DNA of 64,000 nucleotides from an uncultured Burkholderiales bacterium (lineage in GTDB: Bacteria > Pseudomonadota > Gammaproteobacteria > Burkholderiales > Burkholderiaceae_C), in NCBI GenBank assembly GCA_903932865.1, contig CAIZHQ010000025.1, positions 162,181 through 226,180 of the forward strand, in the 5' to 3' direction. Shown here one piece after another: positions 18,061 to 27,860 of the stretch (the first letter of the stretch is position 1; each line of letters begins with the position of its first letter). Below the pieces are notes generated by a model. It made no database searches. It had not been told where the DNA came from and saw only the letters and a program-made list of their open reading frames with translations. The position numbers were made by a program, and so were the translations under genes.

Positions 18061-18093
18061 AAAAGCCGCACCGGTTCGCCGTGGCGGCTTTTT
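18061..18093 (+). terminator. intrinsic terminator of rplM-rpsI
   Basis: AAAAGCCGC (from 18061) pairs with GCGGCTTTTT (from 18084) around a 14-nt loop, 22 bp after the rpsI stop. The T-run makes it a plausible rho-independent terminator. Confidence 0.75.
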
Positions 18094-18145
18094 GTTTGGC
18101 CGCCTGTTGGGTGAAAAGCCCATGAGGCCAGTAGCGTTACTGCTT

Positions 18146-18181
18146 GGGAATGTCGGTAATTCCCGACCAGCGCGCTATACT
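18146..18181 (+). promoter_or_regulatory. erpA promoter with overlapping palindromes
   Basis: TATACT at 18176-18181 is a good -10 box 27 bp before the erpA ATG. Just upstream two overlapping inverted repeats occur: GGGAAT/ATTCCC (18146-18164, 7-nt spacer) and GTCGG/CCGAC (18152-18167). They cover the -35 zone and may bind a regulator; an IscR-type regulator is a guess only. Confidence 0.4.
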
Positions 18182-18207
18182 ATTTGGCACTGAACCGGAG
18201 AAACACC

Positions 18208-18573
18208 ATGAGCGCTGTTGCTGAAAATATCCAAACTGTCATGCCCGATCCGATTGTCTTCACCGACAGCGCGGCCGCCAAGGTGGCCGACCTGATCGCC
18301 GAAGAGGGCAACCCAGATTTGAAACTGCGCGTCTTTGTGCAAGGCGGCGGTTGTTCGGGCTTTTCGTATGGCTTCACTTTCGATGAAATCACCAACGAAG
18401 ACGACACCACCATGAGTAAAAACGGTGTGTCCCTGCTGATCGATGCCATGAGTTACCAGTACCTGACCGGTGCCGAGATCGATTACAAAGAAGACCTGCA
18501 AGGTGCGCAGTTTGTGATCAAGAATCCGAACGCCACCTCCACCTGTGGCTGCGGGTCTTCCTTCTCGACATGA
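18208..18573 (+). CDS. erpA: iron-sulfur cluster insertion protein ErpA
   Basis: A-type [Fe-S] carrier of 121 residues that delivers clusters to target apoproteins. The three ligand cysteines are present: one in [15 protein letters not shown] and two in the terminal [10 protein letters not shown]. The ATG at 18208 follows GGAG. It lies next to anmK in convergent orientation, an arrangement usual in this family. Confidence 0.96.
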   Translation: MSAVAENIQTVMPDPIVFTDSAAAKVADLIAEEGNPDLKLRVFVQGGGCSGFSYGFTFDEITNEDDTTMSKNGVSLLIDAMSYQYLTGAEIDYKEDLQGAQFVIKNPNATSTCGCGSSFST

Positions 18574-18605
18574 TTTCGGGTTTGGTCAGCATGGCTGGCC
18601 AGGCA

Positions 18606-19745
18606 TCAACGGGGGTAAATGGCCCCTAAGACACGGGCGCCTCTGGCGCCCGTGACGCTTGGTAAGCTCGATGTTTCGCGCCGCACGGTTTTGAAAGCCA
18701 ACCAAGCAAAGGCGGCGGCCTCCACTTGAAGCGGTGGCAGGCCCAACACCTCACTGTTCAAGACAGACATGTCCGGCAGCTGCGCCGCTATCTGGCGCAT
18801 CAATTCGCCGTTCAACGCACCCCCGCCGCAGACGACCAGTTGGCAGGCTTCGGGAGCATAACGCAAGAGGTCTTGGCTGCAGGCATAGGCCGTGTAAGTG
18901 CAGAGGGTGGCTTGCACATCGGCCGGTTTCAGATCTTCAAACAAAGCCAAGTGCTGCAGGAGCCAGGCTGGGTTGAACAGGTCTCGCCCAGTGCTCTTGG
19001 GGGGCTGCTTGAGCAGAAAACTTTCAGCGGCCATTTTTAACAGCAATTCGGGGTGTAACTGGCCACTGGCGGCCCAAGCGCCGTCTCGGTCGAACGATTG
19101 TCCGGTGTGGCGAGCGCACCAGTAATCCATCAGGGCATTGCCTGGTCCGCAATCCCAGCCTAACACCGAGTCGTCGGCCTTGAGCACACTCAGATTGGCG
19201 ATGCCACCGATGTTGAGCACAGCCACGCAGCGCCCGGGTTGGGCAAAGACACCTTGGTGAAAGGCAGGCACCAGCGGAGCGCCTTGTCCTCCTGCAGCCA
19301 GATCTCGACTTCTGAAATCGGCCACCACGTCGATGTCCGTCAATTCGGCCAACAAGGCCGGATTGATCAATTGGAGGGTATAGCCTACAGCGGGAAGATG
19401 GCGCGCCAAATCAGGGTCAAATTCCAGTGGGCGGTGGCGCACGGTCTGGCCATGGGCCCCGATGGCGTTGACTTGTGCGGCAGTCAGGCGGGTTTTGTGG
19501 AGCAAAGCGCCCACCACGTCTGCGTAATGGCGGGCAATGGTGTTGCACGCTAAGGCGCTGCGGTGTAACTCGTCGGAGCCGCTTTCGTTGAGCGACAACA
19601 ACGCATTGCGAAAAGCATTTTCAAAGGGTACAAAGTCATGGGCCAGGACTTTCAGGTGCCCCGCATCGTCTATTTGGGCAAGAACCCCGTCCACACCATC
19701 CAAAGAGGTACCGGACATGAGGCCAATGAAATAGGAGGAGGGCAT
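18606..19745 (-). CDS. anmK: anhydro-N-acetylmuramic acid kinase
   Basis: 379 residues. Phosphorylates and opens 1,6-anhydroMurNAc released from cell-wall turnover, feeding it to MurQ. N-terminal YFIGLMSGTSLDGVDGVL is the ATPase-fold signature; also IGAHGQTVRHRP, VLNIGGIANLSVL and GWDCGPGNALMDYW. VCGGGALNGELM is near the end. Probably downstream of the M23 peptidase gene in one minus-strand unit, both linked to peptidoglycan recycling or remodelling. Confidence 0.97.
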   Translation of the reverse strand: MPSSYFIGLMSGTSLDGVDGVLAQIDDAGHLKVLAHDFVPFENAFRNALLSLNESGSDELHRSALACNTIARHYADVVGALLHKTRLTAAQVNAIGAHGQTVRHRPLEFDPDLARHLPAVGYTLQLINPALLAELTDIDVVADFRSRDLAAGGQGAPLVPAFHQGVFAQPGRCVAVLNIGGIANLSVLKADDSVLGWDCGPGNALMDYWCARHTGQSFDRDGAWAASGQLHPELLLKMAAESFLLKQPPKSTGRDLFNPAWLLQHLALFEDLKPADVQATLCTYTAYACSQDLLRYAPEACQLVVCGGGALNGELMRQIAAQLPDMSVLNSEVLGLPPLQVEAAAFAWLAFKTVRRETSSLPSVTGARGARVLGAIYPR

Positions 19746-19825
19746 AAAAAGCGCCTGGATTGATCAGCCCAAGGCCATCGTCTGACCGATCAGGGAAAAC
19801 GTCCTGTTGCCAGGGTGTCCGCCAA

Positions 19826-21292
19826 TTATTGGCTGTTGACTTCCCGCATTTGGGCGGCTGCCTGCAACTGAGACTGAGCTTGACCCACCAAGGATACGAA
19901 TCGAGCCATGGAAGAAGGCGCTATCGGTCCGCTTTGGGCTTGCTGGATGATCTTCTGGGGGTCAACGTGGACACCGTTGACGCGGAATTCAAAATGCAAA
20001 TGGGGGCCTGTTGACCAACCCGTAGATCCAACAGCGCCAATGGCTTGGCCTTTTTGCACAGTTTGACCGTTGCGCACATGGATGCGGCTGAGGTGCGCAT
20101 ACAAGGTTGAGTGGCCATTGCCATGGCGAACCTCAACCACGTTGCCATAGCCACCTTGAGAACCCGCAAAAACGACCACACCGTCACCCACGGTCATGGC
20201 GGGCGTTCCAGTCGGGGCGGCATAGTCCACACCGCGGTGTGCTTGCTGGGTGTTGAAAATGGGGTGCAAGCGCATGGCAAAACCACTGGATTGACGAGAA
20301 AAAGTCAGTGGAGCAGCCAAATAGGAACGACTCAAGCTCTTGCCGTCCATGTCGTAATAATTGCCTTTTTGACCCGGTTCTTGGTACCAAATGGCGTCGT
20401 ATTGCTGGTTGTCATTGTGAAACTCGGCACTGAGTACCCGGCCCGTGCGCAAGGGTTCTCCATCGGCTTCCAGGACTTCATAGACCACCGAAAAGCGAGC
20501 GCCTTTTCGCAAAGTGCGGTGGAAGTCAATCTGATTGGAAAAAATCTGAGTCAGCTGCTGGATGACCGGGTCAGGAAGTCTGGCCTCGTCAGCAGCATCG
20601 TAGAGGGATCGCGACACCGTGCCACCGGTTATGCGGATGCTGGTATTCATGGGCGAGGTTTCGAGTGCCGCCTGAAATCCCTGTGGGGAACGCTCCAAGC
20701 GCAAACGTTGGAAGAAGGTGTCGTTTTCGTTTTTGAGCCACCGCACACTCAGTGAGCGCAGCAGCTGTTGGGAGGTGACTTCGGCGGAGACTGCCCGCCC
20801 TCCTTGCTGAAGTGCTTGGCGGGCTTGAGGATTTTTGCGCAAAAATGCGGCCGCTTCAGCATCGACCAGTCCCAAGCGACGCAGCAAAGCTTCAGGTGTG
20901 TCTGAAGGGCGGGTGTTGTCGGATCGGGTCAATATGACTTCAAACTTGTCAAGCAATTGAGCCTGCGATTCAAGCTGAGCGATCTCAACGGGCACGGTGA
21001 TGTTGACGACGGGTTGGTCTGAAATATCAGGCCCCAGATTGGCAAGGGCGAACGCACCGCCACCACCGACCAACAAAACGCTCGCAAGACTGGCGACAAT
21101 CGTTTTGGGGTGACGCTTGAGCCATCCTTGAAGGGCCATATTCGCCTGATTCAGGTGCGGATGGTATCCGTCCACCCAGGCTAAAAACTTTTGCGTGGCA
21201 ATCAGCATGGCACCCAGCACGGCTGTACCAAGGAACAAAATGCTGAGCAGCAAAGAGGTCAGTCGCGACTGTAGGGCGGAAAGGAACGGCAT
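19826..21292 (-). CDS. M23-family peptidoglycan endopeptidase (MepM-like)
   Basis: 488 residues. Two hydrophobic segments lie near the N-terminus (about 14-35 and 64-84), followed by a periplasmic region with an OapA/LysM-like helical part and a C-terminal LytM/M23 zinc domain (about 330-440). The zinc ligands are in HRGVDYAAPTGTPAM and HLHFEFRVNG. It would cut cross-links between stem peptides. Start could be a later Met, but the two-helix form is plausible. Divergent from tyrS and upstream of anmK. Confidence 0.9.
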   Translation of the reverse strand: MPFLSALQSRLTSLLLSILFLGTAVLGAMLIATQKFLAWVDGYHPHLNQANMALQGWLKRHPKTIVASLASVLLVGGGGAFALANLGPDISDQPVVNITVPVEIAQLESQAQLLDKFEVILTRSDNTRPSDTPEALLRRLGLVDAEAAAFLRKNPQARQALQQGGRAVSAEVTSQQLLRSLSVRWLKNENDTFFQRLRLERSPQGFQAALETSPMNTSIRITGGTVSRSLYDAADEARLPDPVIQQLTQIFSNQIDFHRTLRKGARFSVVYEVLEADGEPLRTGRVLSAEFHNDNQQYDAIWYQEPGQKGNYYDMDGKSLSRSYLAAPLTFSRQSSGFAMRLHPIFNTQQAHRGVDYAAPTGTPAMTVGDGVVVFAGSQGGYGNVVEVRHGNGHSTLYAHLSRIHVRNGQTVQKGQAIGAVGSTGWSTGPHLHFEFRVNGVHVDPQKIIQQAQSGPIAPSSMARFVSLVGQAQSQLQAAAQMREVNSQ

Positions 21293-21434
21293 GAAAAAGG
21301 AGAGGAAGACGATGTCAGGCGCAAAGGGGATGTGTCAGATGGGTCATAAACAGTCAGCTCGCACATAAAATGCGATTTGAACTTGGACCACCATTGTATC
21401 CGTCTGGATCGCATTCAACACAGAAAAAACCCTT

Positions 21435-22667
21435 ATGAATCAAGCGCTTGTTACAAAATACCCGGTAAATGACCGTGTGTTGAATGCTTTGGAAGTGACT
21501 TTACGTGGTTGTGAAGAGCTGATTCCCAAAGAAGATTGGCTACAGAAACTGGCCAAATCCGAGGCCACAGGCGTGCCACTGCGCATCAAATTGGGTCTGG
21601 ACCCGACAGCCCCTGACATTCACATTGGCCATACCGTGGTGCTCAACAAGATGCGCCAATTGCAGGATCTAGGGCACCAGGTGATCTTTTTGATCGGCGA
21701 TTTCACCAGCCTGATCGGCGATCCGTCCGGCCGCAACAGTACCCGCCCGCCGCTCACGCCCGAGCAGATCAAGGCCAACGCTGAGACTTACTACAAACAA
21801 GCCAGTCTGGTGCTGGATCCGAGTAAAACCGAGATTCGTTACAACAGTGAGTGGTCGCTACCATTGGGTTCCATGGGCATGATCCAGCTGGCAGCTAAGT
21901 ACACCGTGGCCCGCATGATGGAGCGCAACGACTTCCATGACCGTTTCAAGGCAGGCACACCGATTTCGGTGCACGAGTTCTTGTACCCGCTCATGCAGGG
22001 CTACGACTCTGTGGCACTCAAGTCCGACTTGGAGCTCGGTGGCACCGACCAGAAGTTCAACCTGTTGATGGGGCGACATTTGCAGGCCGAATACGGGCAA
22101 GAGCCGCAGTGCATCTTGACCATGCCCTTGCTCGAAGGCCTGGACGGTGTGGACAAGATGTCCAAGTCCAAGAACAACTACATCGGCATCAGCGAAGAGC
22201 CCAACACCATGTTCGCCAAGGTGCTGAGCATCTCGGACACCCTCATGTGGCGCTGGTTCACTTTGCTGTCCTTCAAGTCGATGGCTGAGATCGAGGCACT
22301 CAAAAAAGAAGTCGAGGGCGGACGCAACCCCAAAGACGCCAAGGTCATGCTGGCCAAGGAAATCACGGCCCGTTTCCACAGCGCAGCCGCGGCCGATGCG
22401 GCTGAGCAGGATTTCATTAACCGTAGCCAAGGCGGCGTGCCAGAGGACATTGCGCAAGTGTCTTTGTCCGGCGCACCCATGGGCATTGGGGCTTTGCTCA
22501 AGGCGGCCGGACTGGCCCCTTCTACGACAGAAGCTGGTCGCTTGGTGGAGGGTGGCGGTGTGCGTGTGGACTCCAGTGTGGTCAGTGACAAGGGCCTGAA
22601 ACTCGAAGCGGGCACTTACGTGGTGCAAGTGGGCAAGCGCAAGTTTGCCAAGGTCACGCTGGCTTGA
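21435..22667 (+). CDS. tyrS: tyrosyl-tRNA synthetase
   Basis: 410 residues. Class I synthetase motifs: HIGHTVVL near residue 63 and KMSKSKNN near 245; also [13 protein letters not shown] and [20 protein letters not shown]. The C-terminal 65 residues form the S4 RNA-binding domain. An upstream ATG with a short leader gives the usual length. The D-aminoacyl-tRNA deacylase dtd is two genes downstream. Confidence 0.98.
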   Translation: MNQALVTKYPVNDRVLNALEVTLRGCEELIPKEDWLQKLAKSEATGVPLRIKLGLDPTAPDIHIGHTVVLNKMRQLQDLGHQVIFLIGDFTSLIGDPSGRNSTRPPLTPEQIKANAETYYKQASLVLDPSKTEIRYNSEWSLPLGSMGMIQLAAKYTVARMMERNDFHDRFKAGTPISVHEFLYPLMQGYDSVALKSDLELGGTDQKFNLLMGRHLQAEYGQEPQCILTMPLLEGLDGVDKMSKSKNNYIGISEEPNTMFAKVLSISDTLMWRWFTLLSFKSMAEIEALKKEVEGGRNPKDAKVMLAKEITARFHSAAAADAAEQDFINRSQGGVPEDIAQVSLSGAPMGIGALLKAAGLAPSTTEAGRLVEGGGVRVDSSVVSDKGLKLEAGTYVVQVGKRKFAKVTLA

Positions 22668-22716
22668 TCGGGGGTTGGCGTACGGACAAGTCATCCACCG
22701 CGGGTATGCTGAGCCC

Positions 22717-23643
22717 ATGAAAAGATTCGATGACTGGATGACGCCCACCCGCATGCTCTGGGCTTCGGTGGTGGTGGCCTTGGTCACGATCGCACTCAAA
22801 ACCGGGGCCTGGTGGCTCACCGATTCGGTTGGTTTGCTGTCGGACGCGATGGAATCGCTGGTCAACCTGGCCAGTGCGGTGTTCGGCTTGATGATGGTCA
22901 CCATTGCGGCCCGTCCAGCCGACGACGAACATCCCTACGGCCACCACAAGGCCGAGTATTTCTCTTCTGGTTTTGAAGGCATCCTGATCCTGGTGGCCGC
23001 CCTGGGCATCATTTGGGTGGCAGTTCATCGTTTGTTCGACCCGCAACCCATCGAGCAGGTGGGTTGGGGCTTGGCCTTGTCGGTGGGCAGCTCGGCCCTG
23101 AACGGTTTGCTCGCCTGGTTGATGTTTCGCGCTGCCCGGCAGCACCGCTCACTGGCACTGGAGGCAGATGCCCGACACTTGGTGACCGACGTCTGGACAT
23201 CGGCTGGAGTGGTGGTTGGTATTGTTCTGGTGAGCATGAGCGGCTGGTTGTGGCTGGATGCGGTGGTCGCCATCGGCGTGGCCCTGAACATTCTGAAAGA
23301 AGGCTGGAGCTTGGTCTGGCGGTCCTCGCAGGGCCTGATGGACGAGGCGCTGGAGCCCGAGGTGATGGCCGATGTTCAAAAGGTCCTGGCTGGTTTTGCG
23401 CACCAGCGCGGCGAGACCGAGATCATCCGTTTTGACCACCTGAACACTCGCAAAGCCGGGCAACGCCGTTTTGTAGATGTGCATATGCACATGCCCGCCA
23501 GCTGGACATTGGGCCGGGCCGCTGCTTTGCGCACGAGCGTAGAGCAGGCATTGATGAGCGAGGTGCCCGGACTGCGCGCCACCATCCAGCTTTTGCCCAG
23601 CGATGTAGAAGCGCACTTTGACGATGCCAGGGACTTGAAATGA
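22717..23643 (+). CDS. cation diffusion facilitator family transporter
   Basis: 308-residue CDF antiporter, probably exporting Zn, Fe or Mn in exchange for protons. Six membrane helices; TM2 carries [16 protein letters not shown], the cytoplasmic loop has [13 protein letters not shown], and TM5 carries [13 protein letters not shown]. The His and Asp in TM5 suit the metal site; the TM2 pattern differs from FieF DxxxD, so metal specificity is uncertain. The C-terminal cytoplasmic domain contains [14 protein letters not shown] at 22717; ends in an ATGA overlap with dtd. Confidence 0.9.
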   Translation: MKRFDDWMTPTRMLWASVVVALVTIALKTGAWWLTDSVGLLSDAMESLVNLASAVFGLMMVTIAARPADDEHPYGHHKAEYFSSGFEGILILVAALGIIWVAVHRLFDPQPIEQVGWGLALSVGSSALNGLLAWLMFRAARQHRSLALEADARHLVTDVWTSAGVVVGIVLVSMSGWLWLDAVVAIGVALNILKEGWSLVWRSSQGLMDEALEPEVMADVQKVLAGFAHQRGETEIIRFDHLNTRKAGQRRFVDVHMHMPASWTLGRAAALRTSVEQALMSEVPGLRATIQLLPSDVEAHFDDARDLK

Positions 23644-24083
23644 TCGCTGTATTGCAACGGGTGAGTGAAGCCAGTGTGCTTGTCGATGGGGCCGTGATCG
23701 GCCAGATTGACGCGGGCTTGCTGGTGCTGCTGTGTGCCGAAAAAGGCGATACCGATGCGGTGGCTGACAAGATGCTGGCCAAAATTCTGAAACTTCGTAT
23801 CTTCAGTGACGACGCAGGCAAGATGAACTTGAGCCTGCAGGACGTGGGCGGTGGTTTGTTGGTGGTCAGCCAGTTCACCCTGGCCGCCGATCTGGCCGGG
23901 GGCAACCGCCCCAGCTTTACCCAAGCGGCCGCGCCCGAGGAAGGTCGGCGCTTGTACGAGCACTTTGTGGCGCAGGCGCAAAAAACCCACGCGGTGGTGC
24001 AAACCGGCCGCTTTGCCGCCGACATGAAAGTGGCCCTCATCAACGACGGCCCCATCACCATCCCGATGCGCATGTCGGCTTGA
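23640..24083 (+). CDS. dtd: D-aminoacyl-tRNA deacylase
   Basis: 147 residues. Removes D-amino acids, notably D-tyrosine, mischarged onto tRNA. Conserved motifs: [13 protein letters not shown] at the start, [13 protein letters not shown] (the SQFTL active-site motif) and [19 protein letters not shown] (the GxxP-like loop, here DGPIT). Coupled to the cation exporter gene by a 4-nt overlap and only one gene away from tyrS. Confidence 0.97.
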   Translation: MIAVLQRVSEASVLVDGAVIGQIDAGLLVLLCAEKGDTDAVADKMLAKILKLRIFSDDAGKMNLSLQDVGGGLLVVSQFTLAADLAGGNRPSFTQAAAPEEGRRLYEHFVAQAQKTHAVVQTGRFAADMKVALINDGPITIPMRMSA

Positions 24084-24117
24084 GGCGCTGCCCGGGGTGG
24101 GCAACGATAATCCCCGC

Positions 24118-25527
24118 ATGACTGCAACTTCTCCTGCCGCGGGTTCCGCTCGCTTCGACCAGCTTGCGCTGGCCCCTGCCACCCTTCAAAACCTCGAACA
24201 ACTGGGCTACACCCAGATGACTCCCATCCAGGCGGCCAGCCTGCCGCTCACGCTGGCGGGGCAAGACCTGATCGCCCAAGCCAGCACCGGCAGCGGCAAA
24301 ACCGCCGCTTTTGGCCTGCCTTTGATTGAGCGCTTGCAAAGCGCGGGCTCGCCCAGTGCGGCCATCCAGGCCGTGATCCTGTGCCCTACCCGCGAACTGG
24401 CCGATCAGGTCTCGCAGGAAATCCGCCGTTTGGCCCGTGCCCGGTCTAACGTGAAAGTCGTCACCTTGTGTGGTGGCGTGGCCCTGCGTGGTCAAACGCT
24501 GAGCCTGGAGCACGGCGCCGATGTGGTGGTGGGCACGCCTGGGCGCATTCTGGACCATCTGGAGCGCGGCTCGCTGAGCTTGGCGGGCGTGAACACGCTG
24601 GTGCTGGACGAAGCCGACCGCATGCTGGACATGGGCTTTTTCGACGACATCGCCAAAGTGGTGCGCCAGTGCGCGAAAGACCGCCAGACGCTGCTGTTCT
24701 CGGCCACTTACCCCGAAGGCATTGCCAAATTGGCCGCGCAGTTCATGCGTTCACCGCAAACGGTGAAGGTTGAGGCCCAGCACAGCGCACACAAAATTCG
24801 CCAGATTTATTACGAAGTGAGCGAAAGCCAGCGGCTGGACGCTGTGTCCAAACTGTTGGCGCACTTCCGCCCCGAACGCACGTTGGCATTTTGCAATACC
24901 AAGCAGCAGTGCCGAGATCTGGTAGCAGTGCTGCAAGCGCAAGGCTACAGCGCGCTGGCGCTGTTTGGTGAATTGGAGCAGCGCGAACGCGATCAGGTTC
25001 TGGTGCAATTTTCAAATCGCAGTTGCTCGGTGCTGGTGGCCACCGATGTGGCTTCGCGGGGGCTGGATGTGGAAGGCCTGGAAGCCGTGATCAACGTGGA
25101 TGTGACGCCCGACGCAGAAATCCACATCCACCGCATTGGCCGCACCGGTCGGGGCGACGCCGAAGGCCTGGCGCTGACGCTGGCCAGCATGGACGAGATG
25201 GGATCGGTCGGCAAGATCGAGGTGATCCAGGGGCGCGAGTCGAACTGGGCGCCTTTGTCTGGCCTGACGCCTGCTGCGGGCGGTCCACTGCAACCGCCCA
25301 TGCGCACCTTGCAGATTGTCGGTGGTCGCAAGGAAAAGATCCGCGCTGGTGACGTGATGGGCGCCTTGGCTGGGGAGTGTGGCTTGACCCGTGAGCAGGT
25401 CGGCAAGATCAATGTGAATGAGTTTTCGACCTATGTGGCGGTGCAGGCGGCTCTTGCCAAAAAGGTCGAGGCGCAGTTGTCACACGGCAAGATCAAGGGC
25501 AAGAGTGTGAAGGTTCGGTTGCTCTGA
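24118..25527 (+). CDS. dbpA: DEAD-box RNA helicase DbpA
   Basis: 469 residues. Helicase motifs: ASTGSGKTAAFGLP (motif I), PTRELADQ (Ia), TPGRILDHL (Ib), VLDEADRML (II, DEAD), FSATYP (III), TDVASRGLD (V) and HRIGRTGRG (VI). The last 75 residues form the DbpA RNA-binding domain (KIRAGDVMGALAGECGL and NEFSTYVAV), which targets 23S rRNA hairpin 92. It assists large-subunit assembly. ATG at 24118. Its 3' end is followed by a long hairpin repeat. Confidence 0.95.
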   Translation: MTATSPAAGSARFDQLALAPATLQNLEQLGYTQMTPIQAASLPLTLAGQDLIAQASTGSGKTAAFGLPLIERLQSAGSPSAAIQAVILCPTRELADQVSQEIRRLARARSNVKVVTLCGGVALRGQTLSLEHGADVVVGTPGRILDHLERGSLSLAGVNTLVLDEADRMLDMGFFDDIAKVVRQCAKDRQTLLFSATYPEGIAKLAAQFMRSPQTVKVEAQHSAHKIRQIYYEVSESQRLDAVSKLLAHFRPERTLAFCNTKQQCRDLVAVLQAQGYSALALFGELEQRERDQVLVQFSNRSCSVLVATDVASRGLDVEGLEAVINVDVTPDAEIHIHRIGRTGRGDAEGLALTLASMDEMGSVGKIEVIQGRESNWAPLSGLTPAAGGPLQPPMRTLQIVGGRKEKIRAGDVMGALAGECGLTREQVGKINVNEFSTYVAVQAALAKKVEAQLSHGKIKGKSVKVRLL

Positions 25528-25572
25528 CGTTTGATGTTTTTCGTTCGCGATGCTTGTGCCTTTTGCTTGGGC

Positions 25573-25648
25573 GGTGTGTAAGGGGATGCGGCGGGTTCCT
25601 CATACCGGGGTACCGAAAATCGTCACCCGCCGCATCCCCTCACACACC
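25573..25648. repeat. 76-bp dispersed hairpin repeat, copy A
   Basis: A 24-bp left arm (25573-25596) and right arm (25625-25648) are complementary with one mismatch; a 28-nt centre contains GGGGTACCGAAAATCGTC. It lies between the convergent dbpA and ybeY genes, where it could end transcription in both directions. A second copy, reverse-complemented, is at 46934-47009; see findings. Confidence 0.85.
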
Positions 25649-25689
25649 TTGCGGTGGTTTTGGCATTGGTTCGGCCTCAATCGCTCAAA

Positions 25690-26145
25690 CTAGAAATAAG
25701 GGTTCTTCAGCCCCAAGCCCGCCAAGATATCGATCTCATAGGCCTCCATCTCCTCGGCATCGGCCTTGCTGGTCTCATGGTCCCAGCCCTGCGCGTGCAA
25801 AGTGCCGTGCACCAGCAAATGCGCATAGTGCGCCGCCAGCGTCTTGCCCTGCTCTTTGGCTTCCCGGGCCACCACTGTGGCGCACAACACCAGATCGGCC
25901 ACCACCACGGGCACTTGCGCATAGTCGAAGGTCAACACGTTGGTGGCGTAATCCTTTTTGCGGTAATTCTTGTTCAGCGCGCGTCCTTCCTCTTCGCCCA
26001 CGATGCGCACCGTGATTTCGGCGTCATCGGCCAGGGCATGGCGAATGGCGCGGGCAACCGCATGGCGGGGCAGGGCGGCGCGGTGGCGGGCTGCATAGGG
26101 GATGTCGCCAAATTGCAGGGAAAGTTGGAGTTGTTGCAGGGCCAT
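25690..26145 (-). CDS. ybeY: endoribonuclease YbeY (rRNA maturation factor)
   Basis: Zinc-dependent RNase involved in 16S rRNA 3' maturation and ribosome quality control (151 residues). The metal motif is [12 protein letters not shown] (HGxLHxxGxDH), preceded by [16 protein letters not shown]. The ATG at 26145 gives the usual length; a TTG at 26166 would overlap phoH by 4 nt. phoH-ybeY is a standard pair; the corC gene that often follows is absent here. Confidence 0.94.
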   Translation of the reverse strand: MALQQLQLSLQFGDIPYAARHRAALPRHAVARAIRHALADDAEITVRIVGEEEGRALNKNYRKKDYATNVLTFDYAQVPVVVADLVLCATVVAREAKEQGKTLAAHYAHLLVHGTLHAQGWDHETSKADAEEMEAYEIDILAGLGLKNPYF

Positions 26146-26162
26146 GGGGTTCGCAGGGGTGT

Positions 26163-27143
26163 TCAATCGTCGGTGGGCAGAGGCTTGCGGCGGGTCGTGA
26201 CGCCCGCACGCATGGGGGCGCTGCCTTGCGCGTCGTAGGCGTCCACGATGCGGGCCACCAAGGGGTGGCGCACGACGTCGGCGCTGGAAAAGCGAGTGAA
26301 AGCAATGCCCTTGACGCGCTTCAAGACCCGTTCAGCATCGATCAACCCACTCAGTTGCCCCTTAGGCAAGTCGATCTGGCTCACATCGCCCGTCACCACC
26401 GCCTTGGCGCCAAAGCCAATGCGTGTCAGGAACATCTTCATCTGTTCGGTGCTGGTGTTTTGCGCTTCGTCCAAAATCACAAACGCGTTGTTCAGCGTGC
26501 GCCCGCGCATGAAAGCCAGTGGGGCCACCTCGATGGCATTGCGCTCAAAGGCTTTGAGCACCTTGTCGTGACCCATCAGGTCGTACAGCGCGTCGTACAG
26601 CGGGCGCAAATACGGGTCGACCTTTTGAGACAAGTCGCCCGGTAAAAAGCCCAGACGTTCACCCGCTTCCACCGCCGGACGCGTGAGCACAATGCGTTGC
26701 ACACTGGCGCGCTCCAGAGCATCCACCGCGCAAGCCACGGCCAGATACGTCTTGCCGGTGCCCGCTGGGCCAATGCCAAAGCTGATGTCGTGGCTGGCGA
26801 TGCACTCCAGATAGGCCGCTTGCACCGGTGTGCGGGCCTTCAGGTCGGCGCGGCGGGTTTGCAAGATGGGCAAGTTCGCCTCTTCTCCCCCGCTGTCGCC
26901 CACCAGCATGAGCTGCACCATGTCGGTTGAAATGGGGCGGTCGGCACGCTCGTAAATGGCCTGCAAAATTTCCATCGCATGCAAAGCCACAGCCTTGGGG
27001 CCGTCCACCTTGAACTGCTCGTGGCGGTGCGCGATGCTCACCTGCAGGCCCGCCTCGATGGTGCGAAGGTGCGCATCCATGGGCCCGCACAGGTGCAACA
27101 AACGGGTGTTGTTGTGCGGGGTAAAGGTGTGTCTGACGATCAA
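26163..27143 (-). CDS. phoH: PhoH-like ATPase
   Basis: 326-residue P-loop protein of the PhoH family, often cotranscribed with ybeY and linked to RNA metabolism. Walker A is [14 protein letters not shown], Walker B is FVILDEAQN, with [19 protein letters not shown] and [12 protein letters not shown] between and after. The likely start is a TTG at 27143 giving [20 protein letters not shown], the conserved opening; the frame stays open to 27200 but that extension looks non-conserved. Confidence 0.93.
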   Translation of the reverse strand: MIVRHTFTPHNNTRLLHLCGPMDAHLRTIEAGLQVSIAHRHEQFKVDGPKAVALHAMEILQAIYERADRPISTDMVQLMLVGDSGGEEANLPILQTRRADLKARTPVQAAYLECIASHDISFGIGPAGTGKTYLAVACAVDALERASVQRIVLTRPAVEAGERLGFLPGDLSQKVDPYLRPLYDALYDLMGHDKVLKAFERNAIEVAPLAFMRGRTLNNAFVILDEAQNTSTEQMKMFLTRIGFGAKAVVTGDVSQIDLPKGQLSGLIDAERVLKRVKGIAFTRFSSADVVRHPLVARIVDAYDAQGSAPMRAGVTTRRKPLPTDD

Positions 27144-27236
27144 GTTGATAATCCTCGCTGTGCGCGGTTTGTGGCCAGGATGGCCAGGACGAAAGCGCAT
27201 TTTCTCCCATCGCAGGCATTTAAGGCGTCACCTCCC

Positions 27237-27812
27237 ATGATTGGCAAACTCACTGGCATCTTGAGCGACAGAAATCCACCTGAGGTGATCGTGGACTGCC
27301 ATGGCGTGGGTTACGAGGTGAATGTGCCGATGAGCACGTTCTATAACTTGCCCGCCACTGGCGAAAAAGTCAGTCTGGTCACGCACTTTGTGGTGCGCGA
27401 AGACGCGCAAATCCTTTACGGCTTTGCCACGTTGGCAGAACGTGAGGCCTTTCGCCAGCTCATCAAAATTTCCGGCGTCGGCCCTCGTACAGCTTTGAGC
27501 GTGCTGTCCGGCATGAGCGTGACCGATTTGGCGCAGGCCATCACCACCCAAGAAGTCGGCCGTCTGGTCAAGGTGCCCGGTATTGGCAAAAAGACCGCCG
27601 AGCGTTTGCTGCTCGAACTCAAAGGCAAGCTGGGCGGTGACCTGGGGGGTTTGTTTGCTGTCAACACCCCCGATGCGCAAAACGACATCCAGCAAGCCTT
27701 GTTGGCACTGGGTTACAGCGACAAAGAGGCTGCCGCTGCGCTTAAGAGCTTGCCCGCTGATGTGGGCGTGAGCGAAGGCATCAAGCTGGCGCTCAAAGCC
27801 CTGAACAAATAA
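27237..27812 (+). CDS. ruvA: Holliday junction branch-migration protein RuvA
   Basis: 191 residues. Domain I opens with [12 protein letters not shown]; domain II has the two helix-hairpin-helix elements [18 protein letters not shown] and [18 protein letters not shown]; domain III (about 145-191) carries [17 protein letters not shown], which contacts RuvB. RuvA holds the four-way junction while RuvB drives branch migration. A mazEF-like pair separates it from ruvB. Confidence 0.97.
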   Translation: MIGKLTGILSDRNPPEVIVDCHGVGYEVNVPMSTFYNLPATGEKVSLVTHFVVREDAQILYGFATLAEREAFRQLIKISGVGPRTALSVLSGMSVTDLAQAITTQEVGRLVKVPGIGKKTAERLLLELKGKLGGDLGGLFAVNTPDAQNDIQQALLALGYSDKEAAAALKSLPADVGVSEGIKLALKALNK

Positions 27813-27826
27813 ACATTCGGGCAGCC

Positions 27827-27854
27827 TTGCATTTGGATATCCGATGGATATACT
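27827..27854 (+). promoter_or_regulatory. promoter of the mazEF-like pair
   Basis: TTGCAT (27827-27832) and TATACT (27849-27854) are spaced 16 bp, a good sigma-70 promoter. The predicted start of transcription, about 27861, coincides with an ATG. Two GGATAT direct repeats (27835-27840 and 27846-27851) sit inside the promoter and could be antitoxin operators. Confidence 0.65.
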
Positions 27855-27860
27855 ATGACC

